Shown here: one piece after another, positions 16,805 to 24,956 of the stretch | Layout of the letters: each line of letters begins with the position of its first letter | Numbering within the stretch: the stretch's first letter is position 1 | From: Spyradocola sp034113365 | Lineage (GTDB): Bacteria > Bacillota > Clostridia > Christensenellales > UBA1750 | Length of the DNA: 45,124 nucleotides | Reading direction: 5' to 3' | Assembly: GCA_034113365.1 (NCBI GenBank) | Contig: JAXEXP010000101.1 | Coordinates: 1 to 45,124 of the forward strand | Notes under the pieces: model-generated | Seen by the model: only the letters and a program-made list of their open reading frames with translations | What the model was told of the DNA's origin: nothing | Database searches by the model: none | Translations under genes and position numbers: made by a program

Positions 16805-17833
16805 TTAGCGCTGCACACGGCCGGAGGCGTTGCCGCCCATCAGGGACTTGACCTCGGCCACGGTGACCATGTTGAAGTCGCCCTCGATGGTGTGCTTGAG
16901 CGCGGAGGCCGCAGCGGCGTACTCCACGGCGCCCTGGTTGTCGTAGCCCGCCAGCAGCGCGTAGATCAGGCCGGAGCCGAAGCTGTCGCCGCCGCCGACG
17001 CGGTCCACGATGCGGATGGAGTACTTCTTGGAGATGGAGATCTCGCCGGACTTGCCGTCGTAGAGCATGCCGGACCAGTTGTTGTCGGACGCGGAGAGGG
17101 ACTCGCGCAGGGTGATGGCGACCTTCTCGCAGCCAAAGCGCTCCACCAGCTGACGGGCGACGGACTTGTAGCCCTCGACGTCCAGCTTGCCGGAGTTGAT
17201 GTCGGTCTTGTCGGCGTGGATGCCGAACACGTCCGCGGAATCCTCCTCGTTGGCGATCAGCACGTCAACGTAGGGAACCAGCTCACCCATCACCTGACCG
17301 GCCTTCTCGCGGCTCCACAGGTTCTTGCGGTAGTTCAGGTCGCAGCTGATCTTGACGCCGTGGGCCTTGGCGGCCTTGCAGGCCTCCAGCACGACCGCGG
17401 CAGTGCCGTCGGACAGCGCGGGGGTGATGCCGGTCCAGTGGAACCAGTCGGCGCCCTCGAAGATCTTGTCCCAGTCAAAGTCGCCGGGCTTGACGTTGGC
17501 GATGGCGGAATCGGCGCGGTCATAGACCACCTTGGAGGGACGCATGGACACGCCCTTCTCGCAGAAGTAGATGCCCAGGCGCTTGTTGGAGCGCACGACG
17601 TCGGACACGTCCACGCCGAAGGTCTTGAGCGCGTTCATCGCCGCGTCGCCGATGGGGTTGGCGGGGACGGCGGTGACGTAGTGGGCGTCCATGCCGTAGT
17701 TGGCCAGCGAAACGGCCACGTTGGCCTCCGCGCCGCCGTACACCGCGTCAAAGCAGTGCGCCTGCTGGAAGCGCTGGTAGCCCTGGGGGGCCAGGCGGAG
17801 CATGATTTCACCGAAGGTAACGATTTTTGCCAT
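16805..17833 (-). CDS. PfkB-family sugar kinase, probably 2-keto-3-deoxygluconate kinase
   Basis: A 342-residue ribokinase-family enzyme. It opens with MAKIVTFGEIMLRLAP, includes the substrate-side GGAEANVAVSLANYG, and ends with the catalytic-base motif GGGDSFGSG (D283). The start FGEIMLRL and the overall pattern are typical of KdgK, which makes 2-keto-3-deoxy-6-phosphogluconate from KDG. AAGGAG is 8 nt upstream of the start; a 30-residue extension upstream lacks support. The gene follows an IclR regulator with KdgR-like operators, supporting the KDG assignment. No KDPG aldolase gene is in the window. Confidence 0.85.
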   Translation of the reverse strand: MAKIVTFGEIMLRLAPQGYQRFQQAHCFDAVYGGAEANVAVSLANYGMDAHYVTAVPANPIGDAAMNALKTFGVDVSDVVRSNKRLGIYFCEKGVSMRPSKVVYDRADSAIANVKPGDFDWDKIFEGADWFHWTGITPALSDGTAAVVLEACKAAKAHGVKISCDLNYRKNLWSREKAGQVMGELVPYVDVLIANEEDSADVFGIHADKTDINSGKLDVEGYKSVARQLVERFGCEKVAITLRESLSASDNNWSGMLYDGKSGEISISKKYSIRIVDRVGGGDSFGSGLIYALLAGYDNQGAVEYAAAASALKHTIEGDFNMVTVAEVKSLMGGNASGRVQR

Positions 17834-17860
17834 TGAGGTACACTCCTTCTTTATGCTGAA

Positions 17861-17921
17861 CGCATAAAATATATTTATGCGGACGCACACTAAGCGCGGC
17901 GCACCCGCGCCTGCTGCGTCC
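17861..17921 (-). promoter_or_regulatory. Two inverted repeats in the leader of the sugar kinase gene
   Basis: CGCATAAA (17861-17868) and TTTATGCG (17874-17881) are perfect 8-bp arms around ATATA. Next to them, GGACGCA (17881-17887) pairs with TGCGTCC (17915-17921) around an inner GCGCGG/CCGCGC stem. Neither is followed by a T run, so they look like an operator and a stable RNA hairpin rather than a terminator. Confidence 0.5.
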
Positions 17922-17937
17922 ATTGGGTACGATTGGA

Positions 17938-18699
17938 TCAGTCGCGGTAGCCCATGCGGCGGGAGATGGACAGCGCCGCGTCCATCACAAAGCCCGCGAT
18001 CTCCTCATCCCGCGCGGGGGTGATGATCTGCTTGAGCCCCGCGGTGCTGACCGCCGCGATGATGTTGCCGCGGTAGTCGTAGATGGGCGCCGCGATGCAG
18101 CGGATGCCCGGCTCGTGCTCCTGATCGTCCCGCGACCAGCCGCGCTGGCGGGTCAGGCGCACCTCCTTGATGAGCGCCTCGGGGTCGGTGATGGAGCGCG
18201 AGGTGTAGGTGGGCAGCTTGGTGGAGCGGATGCGCTCGCACAGCTCCGCGTCCGGCAGGCCGCTGAGCAGCGCCTTGCCGGACGCCGTGCACAGCGCGGG
18301 CGACCGCCGCCCGATCTGCGAGTACATGCGGATGGAGTGGATGGTCTCGATCTTGTCGATGTAGACGATCTCCAGGCCGTCGAGCATGGACAGGTGCACG
18401 GGCTGCTTGGTCAGCTGCAGCAGGCGGCGCAGATAGGGCTGCGCCTCGGTCTTGAGCTCCACCTGGTTGAGGTAGAGGCTGCTCAGCTCCACGATCTTCA
18501 TGCCCAGCCGGTAGGCGCCGCCGCTGCGCTGCTCAACGTAGCCGCGCTCGCCCAGCGCCGACAGCAGGCGATGCACCGTGGACTTGTGCAGACCCACGCG
18601 CGTGGAGATCTCCGTCACGCCAAGGCCCTCCTTCTCCCCTGCCAGCGCCTCGATGATGGACAAGGCGCGGTCTATGGACTGAACGGTGGCTTTTTCCAT
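17938..18699 (-). CDS. IclR-family transcriptional regulator (KdgR-like)
   Basis: A 253-residue IclR protein. The winged helix-turn-helix occupies about residues 5-65 (SIIEALAGEKEGLGVTEIS, HKSTVHRLLSALGERGYV). The effector-binding domain covers about 75-250, with CTASGKALLSGLP and REHEP-like GWSRDDQEHEPGIRCIAAP. Family members usually repress catabolic genes until a small acid or sugar binds. It is followed by the kinase gene 104 nt downstream. Two GAAA-N5-TTTC sites flank its own promoter, so autoregulation is likely, as is control of the kinase and perhaps the divergent dehydrogenase. Confidence 0.9.
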   Translation of the reverse strand: MEKATVQSIDRALSIIEALAGEKEGLGVTEISTRVGLHKSTVHRLLSALGERGYVEQRSGGAYRLGMKIVELSSLYLNQVELKTEAQPYLRRLLQLTKQPVHLSMLDGLEIVYIDKIETIHSIRMYSQIGRRSPALCTASGKALLSGLPDAELCERIRSTKLPTYTSRSITDPEALIKEVRLTRQRGWSRDDQEHEPGIRCIAAPIYDYRGNIIAAVSTAGLKQIITPARDEEIAGFVMDAALSISRRMGYRD

Positions 18700-18734
18700 G
18701 ATCTGATCCCCTCCCTGCGCACGGTTTTACATTG

Positions 18735-18749
18735 CAAAACCGCGTTTCA
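18735..18749. promoter_or_regulatory. IclR operator O1
   Basis: CAAAACCGCGTTTCA (18735-18749) is a near palindrome, lying just downstream of the predicted iclR transcription start. It matches the core of O2 in 12 of 13 positions. Confidence 0.65.
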
Positions 18750-18758
18750 ACAAATAAA

Positions 18759-18786
18759 GTATAGCATAAACCCCCGGGCGCTGCAA
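18759..18786 (-). promoter_or_regulatory. Promoter of the IclR regulator gene
   Basis: On the minus strand, TTGCAG (18786-18781) and TATACT (18764-18759) are spaced by 16 nt. O1 lies just downstream and O2 just upstream of it. Confidence 0.7.
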
Positions 18787-18794
18787 CCATTTTC

Positions 18795-18807
18795 GAAACC
18801 GCGTTTC
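18795..18807. promoter_or_regulatory. IclR operator O2
   Basis: GAAACCGCGTTTC has perfect GAAAC/GTTTC arms around CGC, close to the TGAAA-N5-TTTCA box of enterobacterial KdgR. A further half site (TTGAAACT) lies at 18813-18820. O2 sits between the two divergent promoters. Confidence 0.7.
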
Positions 18808-18862
18808 GCATATTGAAACTCGCGGGCGTGCGTAAAAATTGTCGAACTTTACGGTCTGGTTC

Positions 18863-18891
18863 TTGATAAAACGAACGGGGAAAGCTATAAT
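18863..18891 (+). promoter_or_regulatory. Promoter of the mannitol-1-phosphate dehydrogenase-like gene
   Basis: TTGATA (18863-18868) and TATAAT (18886-18891) with a 17-nt spacer form a near-consensus sigma-A promoter 48 nt before the start codon. Confidence 0.85.
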
Positions 18892-18938
18892 TAAGAAATA
18901 AATTCATACTTTGTTCAGGATTTGCATGGAGGTCGAGC

Positions 18939-20123
18939 ATGGGGTCTAATAGAGCGGCGATGATCGTTGGCGCAGGCAAGATGGGCCGCGGCTTTTGCGC
19001 GGAGATCCTGGCCAGCGCCGGATGCCATCTTACGTTTGTTGACAGCGACGAAGCGCGCGTGGAGCGCCTGTGCAACGCGGGCGGCTACACCATCTACAAG
19101 GCGCGCAAGACCTACTTTGAAACCGTGACCATCGAAGGCTTTGACGCGCTGCCCCTGAGCGCCGAGGGGGAGCTTTCCGATCTGGTGGCGCAAAAGGGCA
19201 TGCTCATCATGCTGGCCATCCCCTTTGGGCAGCTGGAGTCCGTGGCGCAGCTGCTGGCGGTGTGCATCGCGCGCAAGGCGATGGAGACCCCCGAGGAGCC
19301 GCTGGACATCCTGCTGTGCATCAATCACATCGACGCCAAGCACAAGCTGCAGAACTACTTTGAAAACATGCTGGGCGGCAGCGCGCTGGATTACGTGCAC
19401 CGGCGCGTGGGCATCGTGGAGACGGTGGCCATCTGCATGTGTCCGGAGCTGCCCGACAACCTGGCCGAGCGCGACCCGCTGGGCGTGCTGACCAACGGCT
19501 ACCCCGAAATGCCCATGGACGCCACCGCCTTCAAGGGCGAGCCGCCCCGCTCCGAGAAGATCCGCCTGACCTTCCACCTGGACGCTGAGGCGCACCGCAA
19601 GATGTTCACCTTCAACACCGCCTACGCCGCCATCGCCTATCTGTCCGCGCCGTGGCACTACGTCTGGGCCACCGAGGCCATGCGCAACCCCGACATCAAG
19701 CAGGGCGTGCTGGACGCGCTGCGCGAGTCCTCCGTCGGCCTCTGCGGCGAATACGGCTTTGCTCAGGACGAGATGGAGGAATGGAACGAGCGCATCCTGC
19801 AGGTGATCGACAACCCGCTGCTGGGCGACACCATCAACCGCCTGGGCTCGGACACGCCGCGCAAGGTGGGCCCGCAGGACCGCCTGGTGGGCGCGGCGCT
19901 GCTGTGCCTCAAGCACGGCGGCCATCCCGACACGCTGGCCCGCGTCATCGCGTGCGCCTATCGCTATCAGGTGTCGGACGACCCGCGCACCGTGTCCTTC
20001 ATGCGCTTTATCGAGTCCGAGGGCATTGAGACGGCGCTGGAGCGCTACTCACGCCTGGCGCTGCGCAACCAGCTGCACCGGCAGGTGCGCGACATCTACG
20101 AAAAACTGGGCGACCTGACATGA
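18939..20123 (+). CDS. Mannitol-1-phosphate 5-dehydrogenase-like oxidoreductase
   Basis: A 394-residue long-chain dehydrogenase. The N-terminal Rossmann fold has VGAGKMGRGF (10-19), and an acidic residue at the end of strand 2 (FVDSDE) favours NAD. The C-terminal helical domain of the mannitol dehydrogenase family covers about 215-394. MtlD interconverts mannitol-1-phosphate and fructose-6-phosphate; relatives act on tagaturonate or fructuronate. No mannitol PTS gene is nearby and the neighbours handle KDG, so a sugar-acid or other polyol-phosphate substrate is possible. GGAGG stands before the ATG. Confidence 0.82.
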   Translation: MGSNRAAMIVGAGKMGRGFCAEILASAGCHLTFVDSDEARVERLCNAGGYTIYKARKTYFETVTIEGFDALPLSAEGELSDLVAQKGMLIMLAIPFGQLESVAQLLAVCIARKAMETPEEPLDILLCINHIDAKHKLQNYFENMLGGSALDYVHRRVGIVETVAICMCPELPDNLAERDPLGVLTNGYPEMPMDATAFKGEPPRSEKIRLTFHLDAEAHRKMFTFNTAYAAIAYLSAPWHYVWATEAMRNPDIKQGVLDALRESSVGLCGEYGFAQDEMEEWNERILQVIDNPLLGDTINRLGSDTPRKVGPQDRLVGAALLCLKHGGHPDTLARVIACAYRYQVSDDPRTVSFMRFIESEGIETALERYSRLALRNQLHRQVRDIYEKLGDLT

Positions 20124-20157
20124 TGGGTCGCCCTTTCCATTCCAAAGGAGGCGGCTT

Positions 20158-21498
20158 ATGATCCGACGCATCGCATTCCTGTCCGACGTACACGGCAACC
20201 TGACCGCGCTGAAGGCGGTGCTGCGCGACCTCGACCGCCGCGGCGTTGCGGAGCGCTATTTCTTGGGCGACGTGCTGGGCAAGGGCCCCGCGGTGCACGA
20301 GGCGGTGCGGCTGCTGCGGGAGAACTGCACCGGCGCCGTCTACGGCAACTGGGACCGGCTGGTGCTCAAGGCCTTCGCGGGCGGGTACGAAAAATTTGGC
20401 GCGCCCTACTACGTGCAGCGCCTGACGGAGGACGACCGCGCCTACATTACCGCGCTGCCCGAGACCGTCGAGGTGCGGCTGGGCGGACGCACGATCCTGG
20501 GCTACCACGGCCGGTTTTCCATCGACCGGGTGGTCACGCCCATGTTCAACAACGAGCGTGAGAACGTCGAAAACGCGATGTACCGCTTCGGCCCGCACGA
20601 TGTGACCGTGATGGGCGACGCGCACCACCCCTTCATCCTGACGCACCAGGGCCGCTTCCTCATCAACACGGGCGCGGTGGGCAACCCCTGCGACCGCATC
20701 CCGCAGGCCAGCTACCTGATCCTGAGCGACGAGGACGGCGACTTCACCGCGCAGCTGGTGCGCGTGCCCTACGACGTGGCGGGCGAGATCAGCCGCGCAT
20801 TGCGCACGCCGGAGCTGCCCCAGCTGACCACCTACATCGCCGAGACCGCCACCGCGCGCTACATGCGCTCCTACAACGCCCCCGCCCGCAACGCCTGGCA
20901 GGAGCTGCCGCTGGAGGTCTACGAGGCGCACATGGCGCACGAGGGCGTGCAGCAGGCGCAGGCGCTGAACGCGCTGATGGCGCGGCAACTGGCCGACCAC
21001 CCCTGCCGCAGCGTGGCGATACTGGGCGTGGCGGGCGGCAACGGCGTGGAACACGCGCAGGCGCTGCCCTTTGAAACCATCTACGGCGTGGACATCAACG
21101 CGGACTATCTGGCCGCCTGCCGCGCGCGCTTTGCGCTGCTGGGCGACCGGCTCGTGCTGCTGCAGCGCGACCTGACGCGCGACCCGCTGCCCCCTGCGCA
21201 GCTGGTGATCGCCGACCTGCTGATCGAGTACACCGGCGTGGACGCCTTCCTAAAGCGCGTCACGCAGGCCCGGCCCGAGGCCGTCTCCTGCGTCATCCAG
21301 CACAACGGCGCGCAGGGCTTCGTGTCCGCCTCCCCGCACGCGCAGGCCTTTGCGGCCATCGAAAAGCTACACAAGGACGTCCCCGTGGGCGCGCTCACCG
21401 ACGGCATGGAGGGCATCGGCTACGCGCTGACCCACCTCTCCTCCCACCCCCTCCCCAGCGGCAAACTGCTGCTCCGCGCGGACTTCCAAAGAACATAA
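20158..21498 (+). CDS. Fusion of a metallophosphoesterase and a SAM-dependent methyltransferase
   Basis: A 446-residue single frame with two domains. Residues 1 to about 205 are a calcineurin-like phosphoesterase of the YfcE/MJ0936 type: SDVHGN (9-14), GD at 37-38, GNWD (63-66), GYHGR (115-119) and GDAHHP (153-158) supply the metal ligands. Residues about 245-446 are a class I methyltransferase, with motif I ILGVAGGNG (288-296) and the ribose-binding acidic residue in YGVDIN (D312). An AAAGGAGG site precedes the ATG. It lies 34 nt after the dehydrogenase gene. Substrates of both domains are unknown. The second domain resembles stand-alone methyltransferases beginning near PLEVYEAHM (251-259). 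Confidence 0.85.
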   Translation: MIRRIAFLSDVHGNLTALKAVLRDLDRRGVAERYFLGDVLGKGPAVHEAVRLLRENCTGAVYGNWDRLVLKAFAGGYEKFGAPYYVQRLTEDDRAYITALPETVEVRLGGRTILGYHGRFSIDRVVTPMFNNERENVENAMYRFGPHDVTVMGDAHHPFILTHQGRFLINTGAVGNPCDRIPQASYLILSDEDGDFTAQLVRVPYDVAGEISRALRTPELPQLTTYIAETATARYMRSYNAPARNAWQELPLEVYEAHMAHEGVQQAQALNALMARQLADHPCRSVAILGVAGGNGVEHAQALPFETIYGVDINADYLAACRARFALLGDRLVLLQRDLTRDPLPPAQLVIADLLIEYTGVDAFLKRVTQARPEAVSCVIQHNGAQGFVSASPHAQAFAAIEKLHKDVPVGALTDGMEGIGYALTHLSSHPLPSGKLLLRADFQRT

Positions 21499-21510
21499 CC
21501 CCCCTGCACT

Positions 21511-21600
21511 CAGAACACCCCCGGAGATCCCCGGTTTCCGTCGAGGAAACCATAGACCCCGCGGCCCCTCCCCCTTTGCGGGGGAGGGGCCGCGGGGTCA
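21511..21600 (+). repeat. Dispersed two-hairpin repeat R2, copy 1
   Basis: The order is CAGAACACC, hairpin 1 (GGTTTCC 21533-21539, loop GTCGA, GGAAACC 21545-21551), ATA, then hairpin 2 from GACCCC (21555) to GGGGTC (21599) with a perfectly paired GC-rich arm of about 18 bp. It sits in the 116-bp gap between two convergent genes, in the sense of the plus-strand gene. It may serve as a terminator, though only TTTT follows. Confidence 0.88.
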
Positions 21601-21614
21601 TTTTCCTGCGTCGC

Positions 21615-23081
21615 CTACATTTTCAAGCCCAGCCGCGCATACTGCTCCTGCGGGGCGTCGTTCTCGCGCATCAGCCGCACGAGCAGCGCCTCCATGCGCG
21701 CCTTGACCGCCTCGTCCTCGATGGGCTGCAGCTGCTGCGGGTCGCGCTCCAGATCAAACAGCAGGTCGGGATAGGCAAATCCTCGCTGCACAGGGATCTG
21801 CAATACCGGGCACCCTTGCGTAAACGAAAAGCCCGGGTGCAGCTGCGCCCCCCGCAGCTCCTCTGCCGTGAACGCGTGATCCATGTGCTGCGGCATCAGC
21901 GTGTATTCGTACAGCGGCGCGTTGTCTGGCGTCGCGGGGGCCTTCATCAGCACGTACCGCCCGTCGGTCACGCAGACGTGCGCGCCGAACACGCCGAACA
22001 GCGCGCCCTCGCGCACCGGCGCGTCTCGCTTCATCACATCGCACAGGTCGCGCCCCTGCATGGCGTCCGGCACGTCCAGGCCGAAGAAGCGCAGGATGGT
22101 CACCGGCAGGTCGATGGTCTGCACCAGCTGCCCGCGCGCCTCGCCCCTGATCCCCAGCCGCGGGTCCCAGATGAACAGCGGCGTGTTGGCGATCTCGTTG
22201 TACTGGGGCATGTAGTTCTTGGCCCAGTACCCGTGCTCGGAGAGCAGAAACCCGTGGTCGGTGCACACGATGAGCATGGTGTCCTTCCACAGATCCTCGC
22301 GGTCGAACTGGTCGAGCACGCGGCCCAGCGACGCGTCGCACATGCTCACCAGCGCGCGGTACTGGTTGCGCAGGTGCGCCACCTGCTCTGGCGTCTCCGT
22401 CACGGGCGCGTAATCGGGCCAGTCGAACTGCGGGCCGTCGTAATCGTCCGGGTAGAGCGCCTTGTACCGTTCATACGAAAAGTACGGCTCGTGCGGGTCG
22501 AAGCACTCGATCTGCAAAAACCAGTTGTCGGCGTTGCGGTTCATGTCCAGGAACTCCAGCCCCGCGTCAAAGGTCAGCGTCTGCGGGTGCAGCGCCTCGT
22601 CGGCAAGGTACGCGCGGTTGACCGCGTCCTGCCGGAACAGCGCCGCGCGCAGCTCGCTGGAAAAGGGCTTGACCGTCTCGGGCAGCGGCACGCCGTCCGC
22701 CACGCCCTTCCACCGGTCGCCCTCCTGCCCGCGGAAGCCCTCCCAGGTGGCGTACTTGGTGTGGTAGGTGGCCCCGCCATCCTCCCAGTAGTGGGTGTGG
22801 TCGCTGCACAGGTGGCTGTGCACGCCGTTTTCCCGCAGGATGCGCGGCATGCTCTCGTCAAAGGGCTCGATGGGGCCCCAGGAGCGGTGCAGGAAGTTGT
22901 ACCGCCCCGTGTGCAGCTCCCGCCGCGCGGGCATGCAGGGCAGCGACCCCACATAGCAGCGGTCAAACCGCACGCTGTGCCGCGCCAGCCGCGCAAAATT
23001 GGGCGTAAAGGTGTCCGTGCAGCCGTAGGGCTCCAGGAACCTCCTGCACAGCGAATCGAACATCACCATCACGCAGCGCAT
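21615..23081 (-). CDS. Sulfatase (formylglycine type)
   Basis: A 488-residue type I sulfatase that hydrolyses sulfate esters. The C-x-P-x-R signature is CMPAR, with C49 as the residue to be converted to formylglycine. Metal-ligand regions MVMFDS (5-10) and CTDHGFLLSEHG (near 275-286) are present. There is no signal peptide, so it should act in the cytoplasm on imported sulfated sugars. A radical-SAM maturase is required for cysteine-type sulfatases in anaerobes, and none lies in this window. It is the last gene of a four-gene minus-strand operon, 15 nt after the YoaK-family gene. Confidence 0.93.
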   Translation of the reverse strand: MRCVMVMFDSLCRRFLEPYGCTDTFTPNFARLARHSVRFDRCYVGSLPCMPARRELHTGRYNFLHRSWGPIEPFDESMPRILRENGVHSHLCSDHTHYWEDGGATYHTKYATWEGFRGQEGDRWKGVADGVPLPETVKPFSSELRAALFRQDAVNRAYLADEALHPQTLTFDAGLEFLDMNRNADNWFLQIECFDPHEPYFSYERYKALYPDDYDGPQFDWPDYAPVTETPEQVAHLRNQYRALVSMCDASLGRVLDQFDREDLWKDTMLIVCTDHGFLLSEHGYWAKNYMPQYNEIANTPLFIWDPRLGIRGEARGQLVQTIDLPVTILRFFGLDVPDAMQGRDLCDVMKRDAPVREGALFGVFGAHVCVTDGRYVLMKAPATPDNAPLYEYTLMPQHMDHAFTAEELRGAQLHPGFSFTQGCPVLQIPVQRGFAYPDLLFDLERDPQQLQPIEDEAVKARMEALLVRLMRENDAPQEQYARLGLKM

Positions 23082-23096
23082 GATCCATCTCTCCTT

Positions 23097-23756
23097 CTAT
23101 GTTTCCTCTCTGTCGCGCAGCAGCGCGCCGGCCAGCAGCAGCAGCCCTGCCGGGAACAGCGCCGTCACCTCGCAGAACGCCTCCGTCAGCAGCGCGCCCA
23201 CGCCCGCACCGGCCACAAAGCAGCCGATCACCGCAAAGTACCGCCCGCCCGCGCGCAGGCTCTCCCCGTCGCGCGCCGCGACGCCCTTCCAAAGCGCCTC
23301 GGTGCCGCTGCGAAGGTTGCCCGTGCACATGGTGGTGGCGTAGGGCTGCCCATGCAGGCTGCGGAAGGCGCTGACCTGCATCGCGCAGGCAAAGGACACC
23401 CCCGCGTTGACCGCGTCGTTGCAGCTCTGCGGCGCGAACGCGGAGGCGGCCAGCAGCACCGCCTCCCCGATGAGCACCGCCTGCCGCCAGCCCACGGGCC
23501 GCAGACGCCTCTGCCCCGCGCGCAGCGCCTGACACGCCAGCACCCCCAGCACAAAGGCCAGCACCGGCGCAAGGTAGTGCAGCGCGCGCACGTCGCCCTC
23601 AAAGGCGCGCACGCCCAGCAGCACGAGGTTGCCCGTCTGCGCGTTGGCGAACACGCCGCCCCGCGCGATAAAGGTGTACGCGTCCATGAACCCGCCCGCG
23701 GCCGCCAGCACGAGGCCCAGCGCCAGGCTGTCGGCGGGATGCCGTTTTTCCGCCAT
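23097..23756 (-). CDS. YoaK/DUF1275-family membrane protein
   Basis: A 219-residue protein with about six hydrophobic segments. It shows the DUF1275 signatures GGFMDAYTFIARGGVFANAQTGN near the N terminus and a second, related copy SAFRSLHGQPYATTMCTGNLR around residue 130-150. The family is common but uncharacterised, and it may be a transporter. The start codon lies 6 nt after the serine hydrolase stop, indicating tight coupling. Confidence 0.88.
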   Translation of the reverse strand: MAEKRHPADSLALGLVLAAAGGFMDAYTFIARGGVFANAQTGNLVLLGVRAFEGDVRALHYLAPVLAFVLGVLACQALRAGQRRLRPVGWRQAVLIGEAVLLAASAFAPQSCNDAVNAGVSFACAMQVSAFRSLHGQPYATTMCTGNLRSGTEALWKGVAARDGESLRAGGRYFAVIGCFVAGAGVGALLTEAFCEVTALFPAGLLLLAGALLRDREET

Positions 23757-23762
23757 ATTCCG

Positions 23763-24935
23763 CTACTCCAGCGCGGAGTAGGCGATGGAGCGGAACCGGC
23801 GCGTGTAGTCGATGGTGCCCGAATCCAGCCGCTGGATCATGAACAGCAGCACCATGTCGTCGGCAGGATCCACCGCAAAATAGGTGCCCAGCCAGCCGTC
23901 CCAGCCGTACTCGCCCTTGGCCGCGATCGAGGGCGCCGCGCCCTCCTGCGTCACCACGCGCATGAAGTTGCCGTAGCCATGGCCGCGCAGCGAATCCCAC
24001 AGCATGGTGTCCTGCTGGGCGGGGGTGAGCTGGTTGCTGGCCATGTAGCGCACCGTGCGCTTGGACAGGATGCGCACGCCGTCCAGCTCGCCGCCGTTTG
24101 CCAGCATCTGCGCAAAGCGCGCGTAGTCGTCGATGGTGGACACCAGCCCCGCGCCGCCCGACTGGAACGCAGGCTCATGGTCATACTCGGGGAAGATGCA
24201 CAGATTCTTGCCGCCCCAGCGCTCCAGCCCCTCGGGCTTTACGCGGTAGGCCGCGGTGAAGCGCTCCTTCTTGGACGAGGGCAGCGAGAACCCCGTGTCC
24301 TTCATGCCCAGCGGCTCGAAGATCTCCTCGCGCATAAAGTCGCCGAAGCGCTTGCCCGAGGCCACCTCGATCACCGCACCCATCACGTCCGCCGACACGC
24401 CGTACTTCCACTTCTGCCCCGGACGGAACTCCAGCGGCATGCGCCCCATGCGGTTGGCAAACTCCACCGTTCCCGTCTCGCGGCCTTCGATTTGGCCCTG
24501 CGCCACCTCGTCCCACAGCTGCCCCATGCGCAGCTCGGCATAGGTCGCCGTGCCGCCGTAGGGCATGCCGCTGGTCATGCCCAACAGATCCTTGAGCACC
24601 ACCGGCACGTCGCAGGGCTTCACGCCGTCCTCCGTGCAGTAGTAGGGGTCCTTGAAGCCGGGCAGGTACTTTTCCACCGGGTCGAGCAGGTCGATCACGC
24701 CGCGCTCCACCAGGATCATCGCCGCGGCCGCCGTCACGGGCTTGCTCATGGAGAACATGCGGAAGATGGCGTCCCGCTGCATGGGCCTGCCTGCCTCGAT
24801 GTCCGCATACCCCGCCTGGCCGTAATACTGCTCCACGCCGCCCTGGATCACCAGCGCGTTGACGCCCGCGGCCATCTTCTTTTCCACCATTTCGTTCAGC
24901 AGCCCGTCGATGCGGGCCAGTCTCTGCTTGTCCAT
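23763..24935 (-). CDS. Serine hydrolase, beta-lactamase class C/esterase family
   Basis: A 390-residue penicillin-binding-protein-like hydrolase (Pfam Beta-lactamase). The nucleophile motif SMSK is at 62-65 and the second catalytic tyrosine is probably Y178 in WKYGVSADVMG. ARFAQMLANGGELDGVRIL is typical of family VIII esterases and EstB-like proteins. There is no signal peptide, so beta-lactam resistance is unlikely; an esterase that removes acyl groups from a sugar is more plausible. It lies 21 nt after the dehydratase gene in the same operon. GGGAG is about 7 nt before the ATG. Confidence 0.88.
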   Translation of the reverse strand: MDKQRLARIDGLLNEMVEKKMAAGVNALVIQGGVEQYYGQAGYADIEAGRPMQRDAIFRMFSMSKPVTAAAAMILVERGVIDLLDPVEKYLPGFKDPYYCTEDGVKPCDVPVVLKDLLGMTSGMPYGGTATYAELRMGQLWDEVAQGQIEGRETGTVEFANRMGRMPLEFRPGQKWKYGVSADVMGAVIEVASGKRFGDFMREEIFEPLGMKDTGFSLPSSKKERFTAAYRVKPEGLERWGGKNLCIFPEYDHEPAFQSGGAGLVSTIDDYARFAQMLANGGELDGVRILSKRTVRYMASNQLTPAQQDTMLWDSLRGHGYGNFMRVVTQEGAAPSIAAKGEYGWDGWLGTYFAVDPADDMVLLFMIQRLDSGTIDYTRRFRSIAYSALE

Positions 24936-24956
24936 TGCAATGCTCCCTTTCTGTTT

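Noticed and set aside
21511..21600. R2 copies considered as ordinary intrinsic terminators
   Set aside because: They carry a conserved extra hairpin and flanking sequence and lack a proper T run, so the plain terminator label does not explain them, although they may aid termination.
23763..24935. The class C-like hydrolase as an antibiotic-resistance beta-lactamase
   Set aside because: No signal peptide and an operon with sugar-acid enzymes; the esterase branch of the family is more likely.
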